This document shows, one piece after another, positions 1-9,720 of a stretch of DNA of 64,000 nt. Origin of the DNA: Nitrososphaerota archaeon (GTDB taxonomy: Archaea; Thermoproteota; Nitrososphaeria; Nitrososphaerales; Nitrosopumilaceae); NCBI GenBank assembly GCA_021325595.1, contig JAJPGX010000013.1, positions 1 to 64,000 of the forward strand, given 5' to 3'. Both the position numbers and the translations under genes were made by a program. The number at the start of each line of letters is the position of its first letter. The stretch's first letter is position 1. Under the pieces are notes generated by a model, which was not told where the DNA came from, did no database searches, and saw nothing but the letters and a program-made list of their open reading frames with translations.

Positions 1-866
1 AGCCCAGTCTTTGCTGATACTGCAATAATTGATACTATTGCAATTGCAAGTACTAAAGCTGCGATCGGACCAAACTCTGGAACTATCTGTGTACCGATGA
101 TCTCTATTTCTTGAGTTCCATCTTCAAACGGAATTGTCAAAGTTCTGTCGGTTGCTGTTGTGCTTGTTTCTTGGAAGTCCATGGATTCTTGACCGTCTGT
201 CAAGACTACATATTGTTCATCCACTCCGCCACTATTCTTTGAGTCAATTAATGCTCTAGGCAATGTTATTGTCAACACTCCATTACCAGTGGTCTGTATT
301 GCCACTATCAAGGACTTTGACTGGATATCTGCTCTTATGCCTAGGACTTTGCCATTTGTAATGCTGTACTTTACTGTCATGTTTGTACCATCTACTTTGA
401 TAGTATTTCCTATTCCGCCTGCACTAGATCCGCTGAATTGGAATGTTGTCTGTACTGATCTATCTTTACTACCAAATTGCACCAGTACTTCATAAGTACC
501 TGCTGCCTGCCAGAGGTTTCCACTAGCGGTAACCGTAGTGGAATAGGTCTTGTCTGTTCCAAGTTCCACTTGGTCAATCTTGATGATGTTACCAATTGGA
601 TTTCTTATCATGACTGTAACAGGAGTTTCTGAAATGTAATCACGTGTACTACCAGATATCGTGATCTTATCACCATCATTGTATGAGGGCTTATCTGTAG
701 TTACAGTAATTGCATCATTGGATGTTGGAACCATATTTCCAAGTGTCGAGTTTGTGGATGTTGCATTTGTACTCTGGACTGCATAGGGAGAAGCAAAAAC
801 GGGCATTACTCCTGCCGCACTAACCAGAATTGCAAGTAACGCAAATCCTTTAAAACGAGTACTCAT
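1..866 (-). CDS. PEFG-CTERM surface protein, 3' end cut off by window edge
   Basis: The frame is open from an ATG at 866 to the window edge (288 codons, no stop seen). Residues 1-25 form a signal peptide (MSTRFKGFALL..., cleavage probably after VFA). The middle is Ser/Thr/Gly-rich and reads like beta-sandwich modules of archaeal surface proteins (for example VTTDKPSYNDGDKITISG). Near the visible end a PEFG motif (residues 263-266) is followed by a hydrophobic helix and Lys, which is the PEFG-CTERM sorting signal known in ammonia-oxidising archaea. I infer export and processing or anchoring at the cell envelope. A TATA-like TTTAAATA (minus strand, 893-900) lies about 30 bases upstream. Only the last few residues should be missing. 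The function is unknown. Confidence 0.8.
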   Translation of the reverse strand, partial: MSTRFKGFALLAILVSAAGVMPVFASPYAVQSTNATSTNSTLGNMVPTSNDAITVTTDKPSYNDGDKITISGSTRDYISETPVTVMIRNPIGNIIKIDQVELGTDKTYSTTVTASGNLWQAAGTYEVLVQFGSKDRSVQTTFQFSGSSAGGIGNTIKVDGTNMTVKYSITNGKVLGIRADIQSKSLIVAIQTTGNGVLTITLPRALIDSKNSGGVDEQYVVLTDGQESMDFQETSTTATDRTLTIPFEDGTQEIEIIGTQIVPEFGPIAALVLAIAIVSIIAVSAKTG

Positions 867-892
867 CCTGGCAGCAAATGGAATTTTTTTGC

Positions 893-900
893 TATTTAAA
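893..900 (-). promoter_or_regulatory. TATA-like element for the surface protein gene
   Basis: Minus-strand TTTAAATA lies about 27-34 bases before the ATG at 866. That spacing predicts a leaderless or very short-leader transcript. Confidence 0.4.
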
Positions 901-951
901 GTTGCGGAAAAAATTATTGACAAAAAGTACTAATTTTAAAACGCTTCAGAT

Positions 952-965
952 TAGATATATATTAA
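952..965 (+). promoter_or_regulatory. TATA-like element for the rpoH-rpoB-rpoA operon
   Basis: AGATATATATTAAC is the best TATA match in the 172-base divergent spacer between the surface protein gene and rpoH. Initiation about 25 bases downstream would give a leader of roughly 50 bases before the rpoH ATG, unlike the leaderless arrangement of many neighbours. Confidence 0.45.
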
Positions 966-1038
966 CCTCTCGGTAGAAGCATCGTAGTTTGTGGATTAGT
1001 TATACATTTACAGCTAATGTTCAAAAGGGATTTTCAAA

Positions 1039-1287
1039 ATGTCAAAGAAAGAGAAAATACTGATACCAGATCATATCTACGTCCCAAAACATGAAATCAT
1101 GTCAAAAGACGAGGCTGAGAAAGTACTTGAAAAGTATCATACAAAGCCAACAGAAATGCCACTCATTTACGTAAGTGATCCAGCAATTAGAGGACTTGGT
1201 GTAAAACCAGGCGATATGATAAAAATTACAAGAAAGAGTCCAACGGCTGGTCAGAGTATATACTATCGATACGTGGTGGAAGAATAA
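1039..1287 (+). CDS. rpoH: DNA-directed RNA polymerase subunit H
   Basis: This 82-residue protein corresponds to archaeal RpoH, the counterpart of the C-terminal domain of eukaryotic Rpb5. Its length is normal for the family. The conserved stretch IYVSDPAIRGLGVKPGDMI and the final YYRYV are typical. It sits in the lower jaw of RNA polymerase near downstream DNA. The ATG follows AAAAGGGATTTTCAAA, a weak ribosome-binding site. Its TAA overlaps the ATG of rpoB by one base (TAATG), so the two genes are translationally coupled as the first genes of a large operon. Confidence 0.95.
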   Translation: MSKKEKILIPDHIYVPKHEIMSKDEAEKVLEKYHTKPTEMPLIYVSDPAIRGLGVKPGDMIKITRKSPTAGQSIYYRYVVEE

Positions 1288-4200
1288 TGGCAAACATATC
1301 AAACAAACGATGGCCAATTGTACAAGACATTCTAAAACGAGAAGGAATTGCAAGACAACATCTTAATTCTTATGATGAATTTCTTGAACGAGGATTACAA
1401 AGTATTATTGATGAAGTTGGACAAATAGAAATTGAAAGTCCAGAATATCCCTACAAGATTCAACTTGGTAAAGTAAAATTACAGCAACCACGTATGATGG
1501 AACTTGATGGCTCAATCACACATATTGCTCCAATGGAAGCAAGATTGAGAAATGTGACATATGCATCACCAATAATGTTGGAAGCAAGTGTAGTTGAAGA
1601 TGGAAAAATTCTAGAGTCAAGATATGTGCACATTGGCGATATGCCAGTAATGGTAAGATCAAATGCGTGCATCTTACATAATCTATCTGAACAAAAATTA
1701 GTAGAATACGGTGAAGATCCTAATGATCCAGGTGGATACTTTATCATAAATGGTTCAGAAAGAGTAATAGTTGGATTAGAAGATCTTTCTTACAATAAAA
1801 TTATTGTTGATAAAGAAACTGTAGGAGGTAATACAGTTTTCAAGGCAAAAGTATATTCTTCAATTGTTGGATATCGTGCAAAGCTTGAACTTGTAATGAA
1901 AAATGATGGTTTGATAGTTGCAAAAATTCCAGGCTCTCCAGTTGATATTCCTGTTGTAACCTTGATGCGAGCGCTAGGTCTAGAATCTGATAGAGAAATA
2001 GCTGCAGCTGTATCACTTGTAGATGAAATTCAAGATGAACTTGAAGCATCATTTGAAAAATCAGGTGACGTACCAACTGCAAAAGATGCCATCGTGTATA
2101 TCAGTAAGAGAATTGCTCCTGGTATGTTAGAAGAATTCCAGATAAAAAGAGCAGAGACTCTGCTTGACTGGGGTCTTTTACCACATCTTGGAAAACATCC
2201 TGATAACAGAAAAGAAAAAGCACTGTTCTTAGGTGAGGCCACTTGTAAGTTAATTGAATTAAAGCTGGGATGGATTGCGCCAGACGATAAAGATCATTAC
2301 GGAAACAAAGTCATAAAATTTGCCGGACAAATGTTGGCAGATCTTTTCAGAACAGCCTTTAGAAATCTAGTACGTGATATGAAATACCAACTTGAAAGAT
2401 CTGGTCAAAAACGAGGAATCAACGCTGTCGGCGCAGCTGTCAGACCTGGGATTGTCACTGACAAATTAAACAATGCAATTGCAACTGGAAACTGGGGAAG
2501 AGGAAGAGTAGGAGTAACTCAATTACTTGATAGAACCAATTATCTTTCAACAATCAGTCATCTCAGAAGAATCCAATCACCATTGAGTAGAAGTCAACCA
2601 AACTTTGAAGCAAGAGACTTGCATGCAACACACTTTGGAAGAATATGTCCTAGTGAAACACCAGAAGGCTCTAACTGTGGTCTTGTTAAGAACTTGGCAT
2701 TATCAGCTATAATTTCTGTTAATGTTCCATCAGAAGATATTATTGAAAAACTATACGACCTTGGAGTAACATATGTTGCAGATGCAAAAGATGATCTCAA
2801 AAAAGAAGGAGCTAGAATATTTGTTGATGGAAGACTAGTTGGATATTACAAAGATGGACAAAAACTAGTTGATTCCCTAAGAGAACTTAGAAGAAACTAC
2901 AAGATTCATCCACACGTTGGAATTTTCTTATACAAATCAGATGTTGAAGGCTCAACTAAACGACTCTATGTAAACTGTAATGCAGGAAGAGTATTACGAC
3001 CATTAATTGTGATCAAAGATAACAAACCGCTTCTTACACAAGAATTAATCGACAAGGTAAGCAAAAAGTTTCTCTCATGGAGTGACTTGTTACACATGGG
3101 AGTAATTGAGCTAGTAGATGCAAATGAAGAAGAAAACTGTTACATTGCAATAGATGAGTCAGATATCAAAAAACACACCCACATGGAAGTATTTCCATCA
3201 GCAATATTGGGTGCTGGTGCATCTATCATTCCATATCCAGAACATAACCAGTCTCCAAGAAATACATACGAATCAGCAATGGCAAAACAAAGTCTTGGAT
3301 TTTCAACACCCTTGATGAATGCAAGTACCTATGTAAGACAACACCTAATGCTTTATCCACAAACTCCAATTGTCACAACAAAAGCCATGGGGCTATTGGG
3401 ATTGGAAGACAGACCAGCAGGTCAAAACTGTGTTGTAGCTGTATTGCCATTTGATGGATATAACATTGAAGACGCTATAGTACTTAGCAAATCTTCTGTG
3501 GAACGGGGACTTGGAAGAACATTCTTCTACAGAATCTATGAAGCAGAGGCAAAACAATATCCTGGAGGAATGCGAGATAACTTTGAAATTCCAACAGCTG
3601 AGGGAAATGTTCGAGGATTCAGGGGAGATAAAGCGTATAGATTATTGGAAGAAGATGGAGTAATTGCAACAGAATCTACGGTTCAGGGTGGAGACATACT
3701 GATTGGAAAAACAAGTCCACCAAGATTTATGGAAGAGTATAGGGAATTTGAAGTAAAAGGACCATACAGAAGGGATACTTCAATTGGTGTTAGGCCATCA
3801 GAAAATGGTGTTGTTGATACAGTTGTTATGACACAATCTCATGATGGTGGTAGAATGTACAAGATCAGAGTAAGAGATCTCAGAATTCCTGAGATTGGTG
3901 ATAAATTTGCATCAAGACATGGGCAAAAGGGTGTAGTTGGGTTACTTGTCAATCACGAAGATCTTCCATACACTGCTGAAGGTGTTGTGCCAGATGTCAT
4001 GATTAATCCACACGCTTTCCCATCCAGAATGACTGTAGGTATGTTCCTAGAATCTGTAACAGGAAAAGCTGCAGCATTACGTGGAGCTAAAATGGATGGC
4101 TCTGCATTTGTTGGAGAAAAACTTGAAGATGTTAAAGGAGTTTTAGAACACGCTGGTTTCAAATATTCTGGCAAGGAAGTCATGTATGATGGTAGAACCG

Positions 4201-4634
4201 GCAAAGCCTTCCAAGTAGATGTATTTATCGGAGTTGTTTATTACCAAAAACTTCACCACATGGTAGCTGACAAGATACATGCCAGAGCAAGAGGTCAAGT
4301 CCAAATGCTTACAAAACAACCAACTGAAGGACGCGCAAGAGGCGGAGGTCTAAGATTTGGTGAAATGGAACGAGATTGTCTTATTGCTTATGGTGCATCT
4401 ATGATGTTAAAAGATAGACTACTTGAAGAATCAGACAAAGCAGATATCTACATCTGTGAAAGATGCGGGCTAGTTTCTTATTATGATATAAAACAAAGAA
4501 AATTTGTCTGTAGAGTATGCGGTGACAAAGCTAAAGTAACATCTGTATCAGTTGCATATGCCTTTAAGTTATTATTACAAGAAATGATGAGTCTTGACGT
4601 TGCACCGAGGTTATTGATAAAGGAGAGAGTATAA
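1287..4634 (+). CDS. rpoB: DNA-directed RNA polymerase subunit B (unsplit)
   Basis: This 1115-residue protein is the complete second-largest RNA polymerase subunit, corresponding to Rpb2 or bacterial beta. It is encoded by one gene, not the B'/B'' pair of many euryarchaea. Visible motifs are the fork and rifampicin-region-like segment (PLSRSQPNFEARDLHATHFG, near residue 445), the hybrid-binding block (GDKFASRHGQKGVVG, near residue 870) and a C-terminal zinc ribbon (CERCGLVSYY...CRVCG). Together with RpoA it forms the active centre. It overlaps rpoH at its start and rpoA at its end by one base each. Confidence 0.97.
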   Translation: MANISNKRWPIVQDILKREGIARQHLNSYDEFLERGLQSIIDEVGQIEIESPEYPYKIQLGKVKLQQPRMMELDGSITHIAPMEARLRNVTYASPIMLEASVVEDGKILESRYVHIGDMPVMVRSNACILHNLSEQKLVEYGEDPNDPGGYFIINGSERVIVGLEDLSYNKIIVDKETVGGNTVFKAKVYSSIVGYRAKLELVMKNDGLIVAKIPGSPVDIPVVTLMRALGLESDREIAAAVSLVDEIQDELEASFEKSGDVPTAKDAIVYISKRIAPGMLEEFQIKRAETLLDWGLLPHLGKHPDNRKEKALFLGEATCKLIELKLGWIAPDDKDHYGNKVIKFAGQMLADLFRTAFRNLVRDMKYQLERSGQKRGINAVGAAVRPGIVTDKLNNAIATGNWGRGRVGVTQLLDRTNYLSTISHLRRIQSPLSRSQPNFEARDLHATHFGRICPSETPEGSNCGLVKNLALSAIISVNVPSEDIIEKLYDLGVTYVADAKDDLKKEGARIFVDGRLVGYYKDGQKLVDSLRELRRNYKIHPHVGIFLYKSDVEGSTKRLYVNCNAGRVLRPLIVIKDNKPLLTQELIDKVSKKFLSWSDLLHMGVIELVDANEEENCYIAIDESDIKKHTHMEVFPSAILGAGASIIPYPEHNQSPRNTYESAMAKQSLGFSTPLMNASTYVRQHLMLYPQTPIVTTKAMGLLGLEDRPAGQNCVVAVLPFDGYNIEDAIVLSKSSVERGLGRTFFYRIYEAEAKQYPGGMRDNFEIPTAEGNVRGFRGDKAYRLLEEDGVIATESTVQGGDILIGKTSPPRFMEEYREFEVKGPYRRDTSIGVRPSENGVVDTVVMTQSHDGGRMYKIRVRDLRIPEIGDKFASRHGQKGVVGLLVNHEDLPYTAEGVVPDVMINPHAFPSRMTVGMFLESVTGKAAALRGAKMDGSAFVGEKLEDVKGVLEHAGFKYSGKEVMYDGRTGKAFQVDVFIGVVYYQKLHHMVADKIHARARGQVQMLTKQPTEGRARGGGLRFGEMERDCLIAYGASMMLKDRLLEESDKADIYICERCGLVSYYDIKQRKFVCRVCGDKAKVTSVSVAYAFKLLLQEMMSLDVAPRLLIKERV

Positions 4635-7600
4635 TGGCGCTAGAAACAATTAAAGTAATAGACGGAATCAAATTTTCAGTTTGGTCTCCAACTGAGATCA
4701 GAAAATATTCTGTAGCTGAAATCACTGCACCAGAAACTTATGACGAAGATGGCATGTCTGTACAAGGGGGTCTTATGGATGGAAGACTTGGAACCCTTGA
4801 ACCTGGACAAAAATGTCTTACCTGCGGAAATACTGCAGCAAGATGCCCTGGTCACTTTGGGCACATTGAATTGGCAGAACCTGTATTGCACATTGCATTT
4901 ATCGATAACATCTACAAACTTCTACTGACTACATGTAGATCATGTGCTAGACTAAAAATTCCACAGGAAGAATTGGAAAGATATCACGAAATAATGAAAA
5001 AGGAAGCCGCATACAACGTCATATCGATAAAACATATTCCTGATGAAATTATTGAAAGAGCAAAGAAAGAGAAAACATGTCCACATTGTGGCAAATCACA
5101 ATATGAGATGATCTTCACAAAACCAACAATATTCATTGAAAGAACCGAACTTGGTGAAAACAGACTGTTACCAATTACAATTAGAGAACGATTCTCACAT
5201 ATGATAGATGATGATCTCAAACTCTTGGGTTATGATCCTACAACTGCAAGACCTGAATGGTTTGTTTTACAAGTATTGCCTGTTCCTCCAGTTACAGTTA
5301 GACCATCAATTATCCTTGAAACAGGTATAAGATCAGAAGATGACTTGACACACAAACTAGTTGACATTATAAGAGTAAATCAAAGATTAAAAGAAAGCAA
5401 AGAAGCCGGAACTCCGCCACTGATTGTTCAAGATCTAGTGGATCTTTTACAATATCATGTTACAACATATTTTGATAACGAAGTATCTGGTATTCCACAG
5501 GCACATCACAGATCAGGCAGGCCCCTTAAGACACTTACACAGAGACTTAAAGGAAAAGAAGGACGATTTAGAGGATCACTTTCTGGTAAAAGAGTTGACT
5601 TTTCAAGCAGGACTGTCATCTCACCTGATCCAAACTTAGATATTTCCGAAGTAGGAGTTCCAGAATCTGTAGCCATAAAACTAACAATTCCAGAGGTAGT
5701 AACAGAGTGGAATATTGAGAGACTAAAGAAACTAGTGATTAACGGTCCACTAAAGTATCCAGGAGCTAACTATATCGTAAGACCAGATGGTGTAAAGATT
5801 AGATTAGATTTCGTAGAAGATAGAGAAACCATCGCAAATAATATTGAGATTGGATATTTAGTTGAACGACACTTGTCTGATGGTGATATTGTTATGTTTA
5901 ACAGACAACCCTCATTGCACCAAATGTCAATCATGGGACATTACGTGCGTGTATTACCAAACAAGACCTTTAGATTGCATCCGTCAGTTTGTCCGCCATA
6001 TAACGCAGACTTTGATGGAGATGAAATGAACTTGCATGTACCACAAAGTGAAGAAGCAAGAGCTGAAGCAATTTTGTTGATGCGTGTACAAGATCAATTA
6101 ATCTCTCCAAGGTATGGTGGTCCAATCATAGGTGCACTAAGGGACTTTATCACAGGAGCATATCTGCTAACAAAGGATGATACCGTTCTTACTCCTCAAG
6201 AATTTGCAAACTTTGCAATGATTGCGGGATATGACGGTGCTTTCCCAGAACCTGGAGTAAAAGGAAAAGGAGGTCCAATGTATACTGGTAAACAATTGTT
6301 CTCGCTATTTTTGCCAAAGGACTTTAACTATGTAATCACCTCAAAATGGTCCAAGGGTACCAAGGGTCCATCAAAAGATGTTATAATCAAAAATGGTCAG
6401 CTAGTAAGTGGTGTAATCGACAAAGCTTCCATTGGTGCAGAAGAGCCTGATAGTGTACTACATAGAATTACAAAAGATTACGGCTATGAAGAGGCAAAGA
6501 AATTCCTCAATTCAATTTTAATTATGTTAAAACAATTTATCACAAACTATGGTTTCAGCTATGGATATGCTGACTTGGAACTTTCAACAAAGACCAAAGA
6601 TGGAATCTTGAACACGATACAAGAATCATATGACAAAGTTTACGATTTCATATCGCAAGCAAAGAAAGGAACATTACAGCTAAGCAGAGGTCTTTCTGCA
6701 GAAGAAGCGCTTGAGGCCTACATCGTAAATGAGTTATCCAAGGCAAGAGACAGAGCAGGAAGTATGGCAGACAAGTCATTCGATGAAACAAATGCTGGAA
6801 GAATTATGGCAACAACAGGAGCAAGGGGTTCGTCTCTTAATATTGGTCAGATGGCAGGTGCACTAGGTCAGCAATCAATCAGAGGAAGAAGGATTCACAA
6901 AGGTTACAGTAACAGAGCATTACCGCACTTTAAAGAAAATGATACAAATCCTGATGGTAAAGGATTTGTAAAATCAAACTATAGGGAAGGTCTCTCTACT
7001 CTGGAATTTTTCTTCCACGCAATGGGTGGACGTGAAGGACTTGTAGATACTGCAGTAAGAACACAACAAAGCGGTTACATGCAGAGAAGACTGATTAATG
7101 CATTAGAGCATCTCAAATTAGAATATGATGATACTGTAAGAGATCCACATGGACACATCATTCAATTCCTTTATGGTGAGGATGGAATAGATGTAGCAAA
7201 AAGTGATCATGGTGAAGCATTTAGAATCTCTAGATTGATAGAATCTGAAAGCATTATTGATTCAGGAAAGAAAGCTACCAAAGAAGAAATTTCTGATTTG
7301 ACAAAGAAATATACTAAGACATTCAATCCAAGACTTGCTTCAGTTGTACAAGATGCCTTACTAGAGTCTAAGCTTAGTAGAGATGGAGCTGAGAAAGTAT
7401 TGAAAAAAGCACTAGAGTTATACGATAAAGCCAAAGTCGAACCAGGACAAGCTGTGGGTGTAGTGACTGCACAATCTATTGGAGAACCAGGTACTCAGAT
7501 GACCCTTAGAACATTCCACTTTGCAGGAATCAGAGAAAGAAACGTAACACTAGGACTTCCAAGATTAATTGAACTAGTTGATGCAAGAAAGAAACCAGTA

Positions 7601-8428
7601 ACACCAACTATGGATATCTATTTGGAGGAAGCATACAAGAAATCAAAAGAAAAAGCAATCAAGGTAGCAAGAGAGATTTTGCACACAAAAGTCAGTGCAT
7701 TGATAACAAGTACTGAAACAGACTATTCAACTAAAATCAAACTAAATCTAAATCAGGACAAGCTTAGAGAAAGAGCATGTACTATTGAGGACGTGATAGA
7801 TGCACTACAATCATCAAAGAAAAAGTTTGATATTGAAACAAGTGGTCATTCCATTACACTTACACTACCCGAAGAAACAGACGCTCAATCAATACTTGCA
7901 TTAAGAAATAAAGTTCTATCAACTACTGTAAAAGGTGTGACTGATGTTGAACGTGTAACAATAGTACAACAAGGCGATGAGTGGGTTATTCAAACATCCG
8001 GTTCCAATATTGCAAAAGTTATGGAAGTTGATGGTATTGACAAAAAGAACATTCGAACAAATAATGTCTTTGAGATTGCTAATACGCTTGGAATTGAGGC
8101 AGCAAGAAACGCCTTGATTAATGAGCTCAGTTCTACACTTGAAGATCAAGGCCTCGAAGTTGACGTCAGATATATCATGCTAGTTGCTGATTTAATGTGT
8201 TCTAGAGGTTATCTACAACAAATAGGAAGACACGGAATTGCTGGTACTAAGACCAGTGTGCTTGCAAGAGCAGCATTTGAAATCACAGTTCCAACAATTG
8301 CAGAAGCTGCATTGGCAGGAGAGATTGAACAACTCAAAGGAGTAACAGAAAATGTTATTGTAGGTGCAAATATTCCAATAGGTACAGGAACTGTTGATCT
8401 ATACATGAAGGTAGTTGAAGATGGCTAA
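4634..8428 (+). CDS. rpoA: DNA-directed RNA polymerase subunit A (A' and A'' fused)
   Basis: This 1264-residue largest subunit is in a single reading frame. N-terminal zinc sites are visible (CLTCGNTAARCPGHFGH and CRSC...CPHCGK). The catalytic magnesium loop NADFDGDEMNLH is at residues 457-468. The segment VEPGQAVGVVTAQSIGEPGT near residue 935 belongs to the part encoded by a separate rpoA'' gene in most archaea. An unsplit rpoA is an established marker of Thaumarchaeota. There is no frameshift or internal stop across the usual split point. It is coupled to rpoB by a one-base overlap and overlaps the start of rpl30e. Confidence 0.97.
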   Translation: MALETIKVIDGIKFSVWSPTEIRKYSVAEITAPETYDEDGMSVQGGLMDGRLGTLEPGQKCLTCGNTAARCPGHFGHIELAEPVLHIAFIDNIYKLLLTTCRSCARLKIPQEELERYHEIMKKEAAYNVISIKHIPDEIIERAKKEKTCPHCGKSQYEMIFTKPTIFIERTELGENRLLPITIRERFSHMIDDDLKLLGYDPTTARPEWFVLQVLPVPPVTVRPSIILETGIRSEDDLTHKLVDIIRVNQRLKESKEAGTPPLIVQDLVDLLQYHVTTYFDNEVSGIPQAHHRSGRPLKTLTQRLKGKEGRFRGSLSGKRVDFSSRTVISPDPNLDISEVGVPESVAIKLTIPEVVTEWNIERLKKLVINGPLKYPGANYIVRPDGVKIRLDFVEDRETIANNIEIGYLVERHLSDGDIVMFNRQPSLHQMSIMGHYVRVLPNKTFRLHPSVCPPYNADFDGDEMNLHVPQSEEARAEAILLMRVQDQLISPRYGGPIIGALRDFITGAYLLTKDDTVLTPQEFANFAMIAGYDGAFPEPGVKGKGGPMYTGKQLFSLFLPKDFNYVITSKWSKGTKGPSKDVIIKNGQLVSGVIDKASIGAEEPDSVLHRITKDYGYEEAKKFLNSILIMLKQFITNYGFSYGYADLELSTKTKDGILNTIQESYDKVYDFISQAKKGTLQLSRGLSAEEALEAYIVNELSKARDRAGSMADKSFDETNAGRIMATTGARGSSLNIGQMAGALGQQSIRGRRIHKGYSNRALPHFKENDTNPDGKGFVKSNYREGLSTLEFFFHAMGGREGLVDTAVRTQQSGYMQRRLINALEHLKLEYDDTVRDPHGHIIQFLYGEDGIDVAKSDHGEAFRISRLIESESIIDSGKKATKEEISDLTKKYTKTFNPRLASVVQDALLESKLSRDGAEKVLKKALELYDKAKVEPGQAVGVVTAQSIGEPGTQMTLRTFHFAGIRERNVTLGLPRLIELVDARKKPVTPTMDIYLEEAYKKSKEKAIKVAREILHTKVSALITSTETDYSTKIKLNLNQDKLRERACTIEDVIDALQSSKKKFDIETSGHSITLTLPEETDAQSILALRNKVLSTTVKGVTDVERVTIVQQGDEWVIQTSGSNIAKVMEVDGIDKKNIRTNNVFEIANTLGIEAARNALINELSSTLEDQGLEVDVRYIMLVADLMCSRGYLQQIGRHGIAGTKTSVLARAAFEITVPTIAEAALAGEIEQLKGVTENVIVGANIPIGTGTVDLYMKVVEDG

Positions 8429-8741
8429 ACTCTTAGAAAAAGTAATCAAAGATGCAATTGAAGATGGTAAATGCTCTTTTGGAACAAAAGAAGTAATTGG
8501 TACAATAAAAAATTCAAAACTTGTTGTGCTGTCTCATTCTATTCCAAAAATAATGTCAGACAAGATCCAAGAATCTGCCAAGAGTTCTAAAGTACCTACA
8601 CTAAATTATCCTGGTTCATCAGTAGAACTTGGAAGACTTTGCGGAACTCAGTTCCGAATTTCGGCGTTATCACTTAAGACTCTAAGTGATACTAATCTTA
8701 AATCAATAATGAAAGAACTAGAAACAGAGAGTCAACAATAA
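8421..8741 (+). CDS. rpl30e: 50S ribosomal protein L30e
   Basis: This 106-residue protein belongs to the L7Ae/L30e RNA-binding family. The family pattern is visible in KLVVLSHSIP (early strand), in VPTLNYPGSSVELGRLCG and in a short C-terminal helix. I chose the ATG at 8421 (MAKLLEKV) over a TTG two codons upstream. It overlaps the end of rpoA by eight bases. rpoA followed by rpl30e and nusA is a common archaeal order, which supports the call. Confidence 0.92.
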   Translation: MAKLLEKVIKDAIEDGKCSFGTKEVIGTIKNSKLVVLSHSIPKIMSDKIQESAKSSKVPTLNYPGSSVELGRLCGTQFRISALSLKTLSDTNLKSIMKELETESQQ

Positions 8742-8811
8742 ATGTCTTATTTTTTGTTCCTTTCTATCAAAGATTTAAATGTCCCCCAAAGAGATCGAGT
8801 TTAAAAAAGGC

Positions 8812-9270
8812 ATGACGGAGACAATCAAACTAACAACAGATCAGATAAAGCTAATGTCACTTTTCCAAAATGTGACTGGTGCAACAGCTAGAGACTGCAT
8901 AGAAGATGAAAAACAAGACAGAGTCATTTTTGTGGTCAATCCTGGCAAGATGGGTCTTGCTATAGGAAAAGGTGGTTCTACCATAAGAAATCTTCAAAAT
9001 GTTGTTAAAAGAAACGTTGAACTTGTTGAATATTCTGAAGATGCTGCTGAATTTCTAAAAAACATGTTAAACCCAAAACTGGTTACCGAAGTAAAGATAA
9101 ACAAGAGACTTGATGGTTCCTTGCAAGCAATCATATTGGTTGATGCAAAGAAGAAAGGTATTGTTGTTGGACGTGAAGGGCGAAATGCTGAGAAAGCTAG
9201 ATTGCTTGCAAAAAGATACTTTCAAATTTCAAGCGTTCTTATACAGAGTCCTGAGAAAATATTAGAGTGA
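8812..9270 (+). CDS. nusA: NusA-like transcription termination/antitermination protein (two KH domains)
   Basis: This is the archaeal short NusA, which has two KH RNA-binding domains and lacks the bacterial N-terminal and S1 domains. GxxG loops are visible as AIGKGGSTI in KH1 and VVGREGRNA in KH2. From the ATG at 8812 ([20 protein letters not shown]) it has 152 residues. An earlier in-frame ATG at 8779 would add eleven residues, but it coincides with a TATA-like TTTAAATG, so I prefer the later start. It lies between rpl30e and rps12, the usual archaeal position. Confidence 0.88.
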   Translation: MTETIKLTTDQIKLMSLFQNVTGATARDCIEDEKQDRVIFVVNPGKMGLAIGKGGSTIRNLQNVVKRNVELVEYSEDAAEFLKNMLNPKLVTEVKINKRLDGSLQAIILVDAKKKGIVVGREGRNAEKARLLAKRYFQISSVLIQSPEKILE

Positions 9271-9277
9271 TAATATA

Positions 9278-9715
9278 ATGGCAAAATCTCCACTTGGTCT
9301 ATTTGCAGGAAGAGTACTCACCGATAAGAAAAAGAGACAGAGGTGGTCTATTGGTACCTATAAGAGACGTGAATTGGGTCTTGATAGGAAATCAAGTCCT
9401 CTTGGTGGTGCACCACAAGCTCGTGGTATTGTATTAGAAAAAGTAGGAATTGAAGCAAAACAGCCAAACTCTGCTGTAAGAAAATGTGTACGTGTACAAT
9501 TAATTAAAAATGGTAAAACAGTAACTGCATTTCTTCCAAAAGACGGTGCACTAAACTTTGTTGATGAACACGACGAAGTGCATGTGGAAGGAATGGGCGC
9601 ATCAATGGGTGGAGCCATGGGTGATATTCCTGGAGTAAGATGGAAAGTCTTCAAAGTAAACGGAACATCACTTAGAGAACTAGTCTATGGCAAGAAAGAA
9701 AAACCAAGGAGATAG
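9278..9715 (+). CDS. rps12: 30S ribosomal protein S12 (uS12)
   Basis: This 145-residue S12 protein has the conserved decoding-site segments [15 protein letters not shown] and [17 protein letters not shown]. Length and motifs are normal for archaeal/eukaryotic uS12. It starts seven bases after nusA and is followed five bases later by rps7, so it lies in the same operon. Confidence 0.96.
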   Translation: MAKSPLGLFAGRVLTDKKKRQRWSIGTYKRRELGLDRKSSPLGGAPQARGIVLEKVGIEAKQPNSAVRKCVRVQLIKNGKTVTAFLPKDGALNFVDEHDEVHVEGMGASMGGAMGDIPGVRWKVFKVNGTSLRELVYGKKEKPRR

Positions 9716-9720
9716 AAAAC

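Noticed and set aside
289-595. Short open frames on both strands within the first 866 bases
   Set aside because: They are shadows of the surface protein, whose own frame is open across the whole region with signal peptide and PEFG motif.
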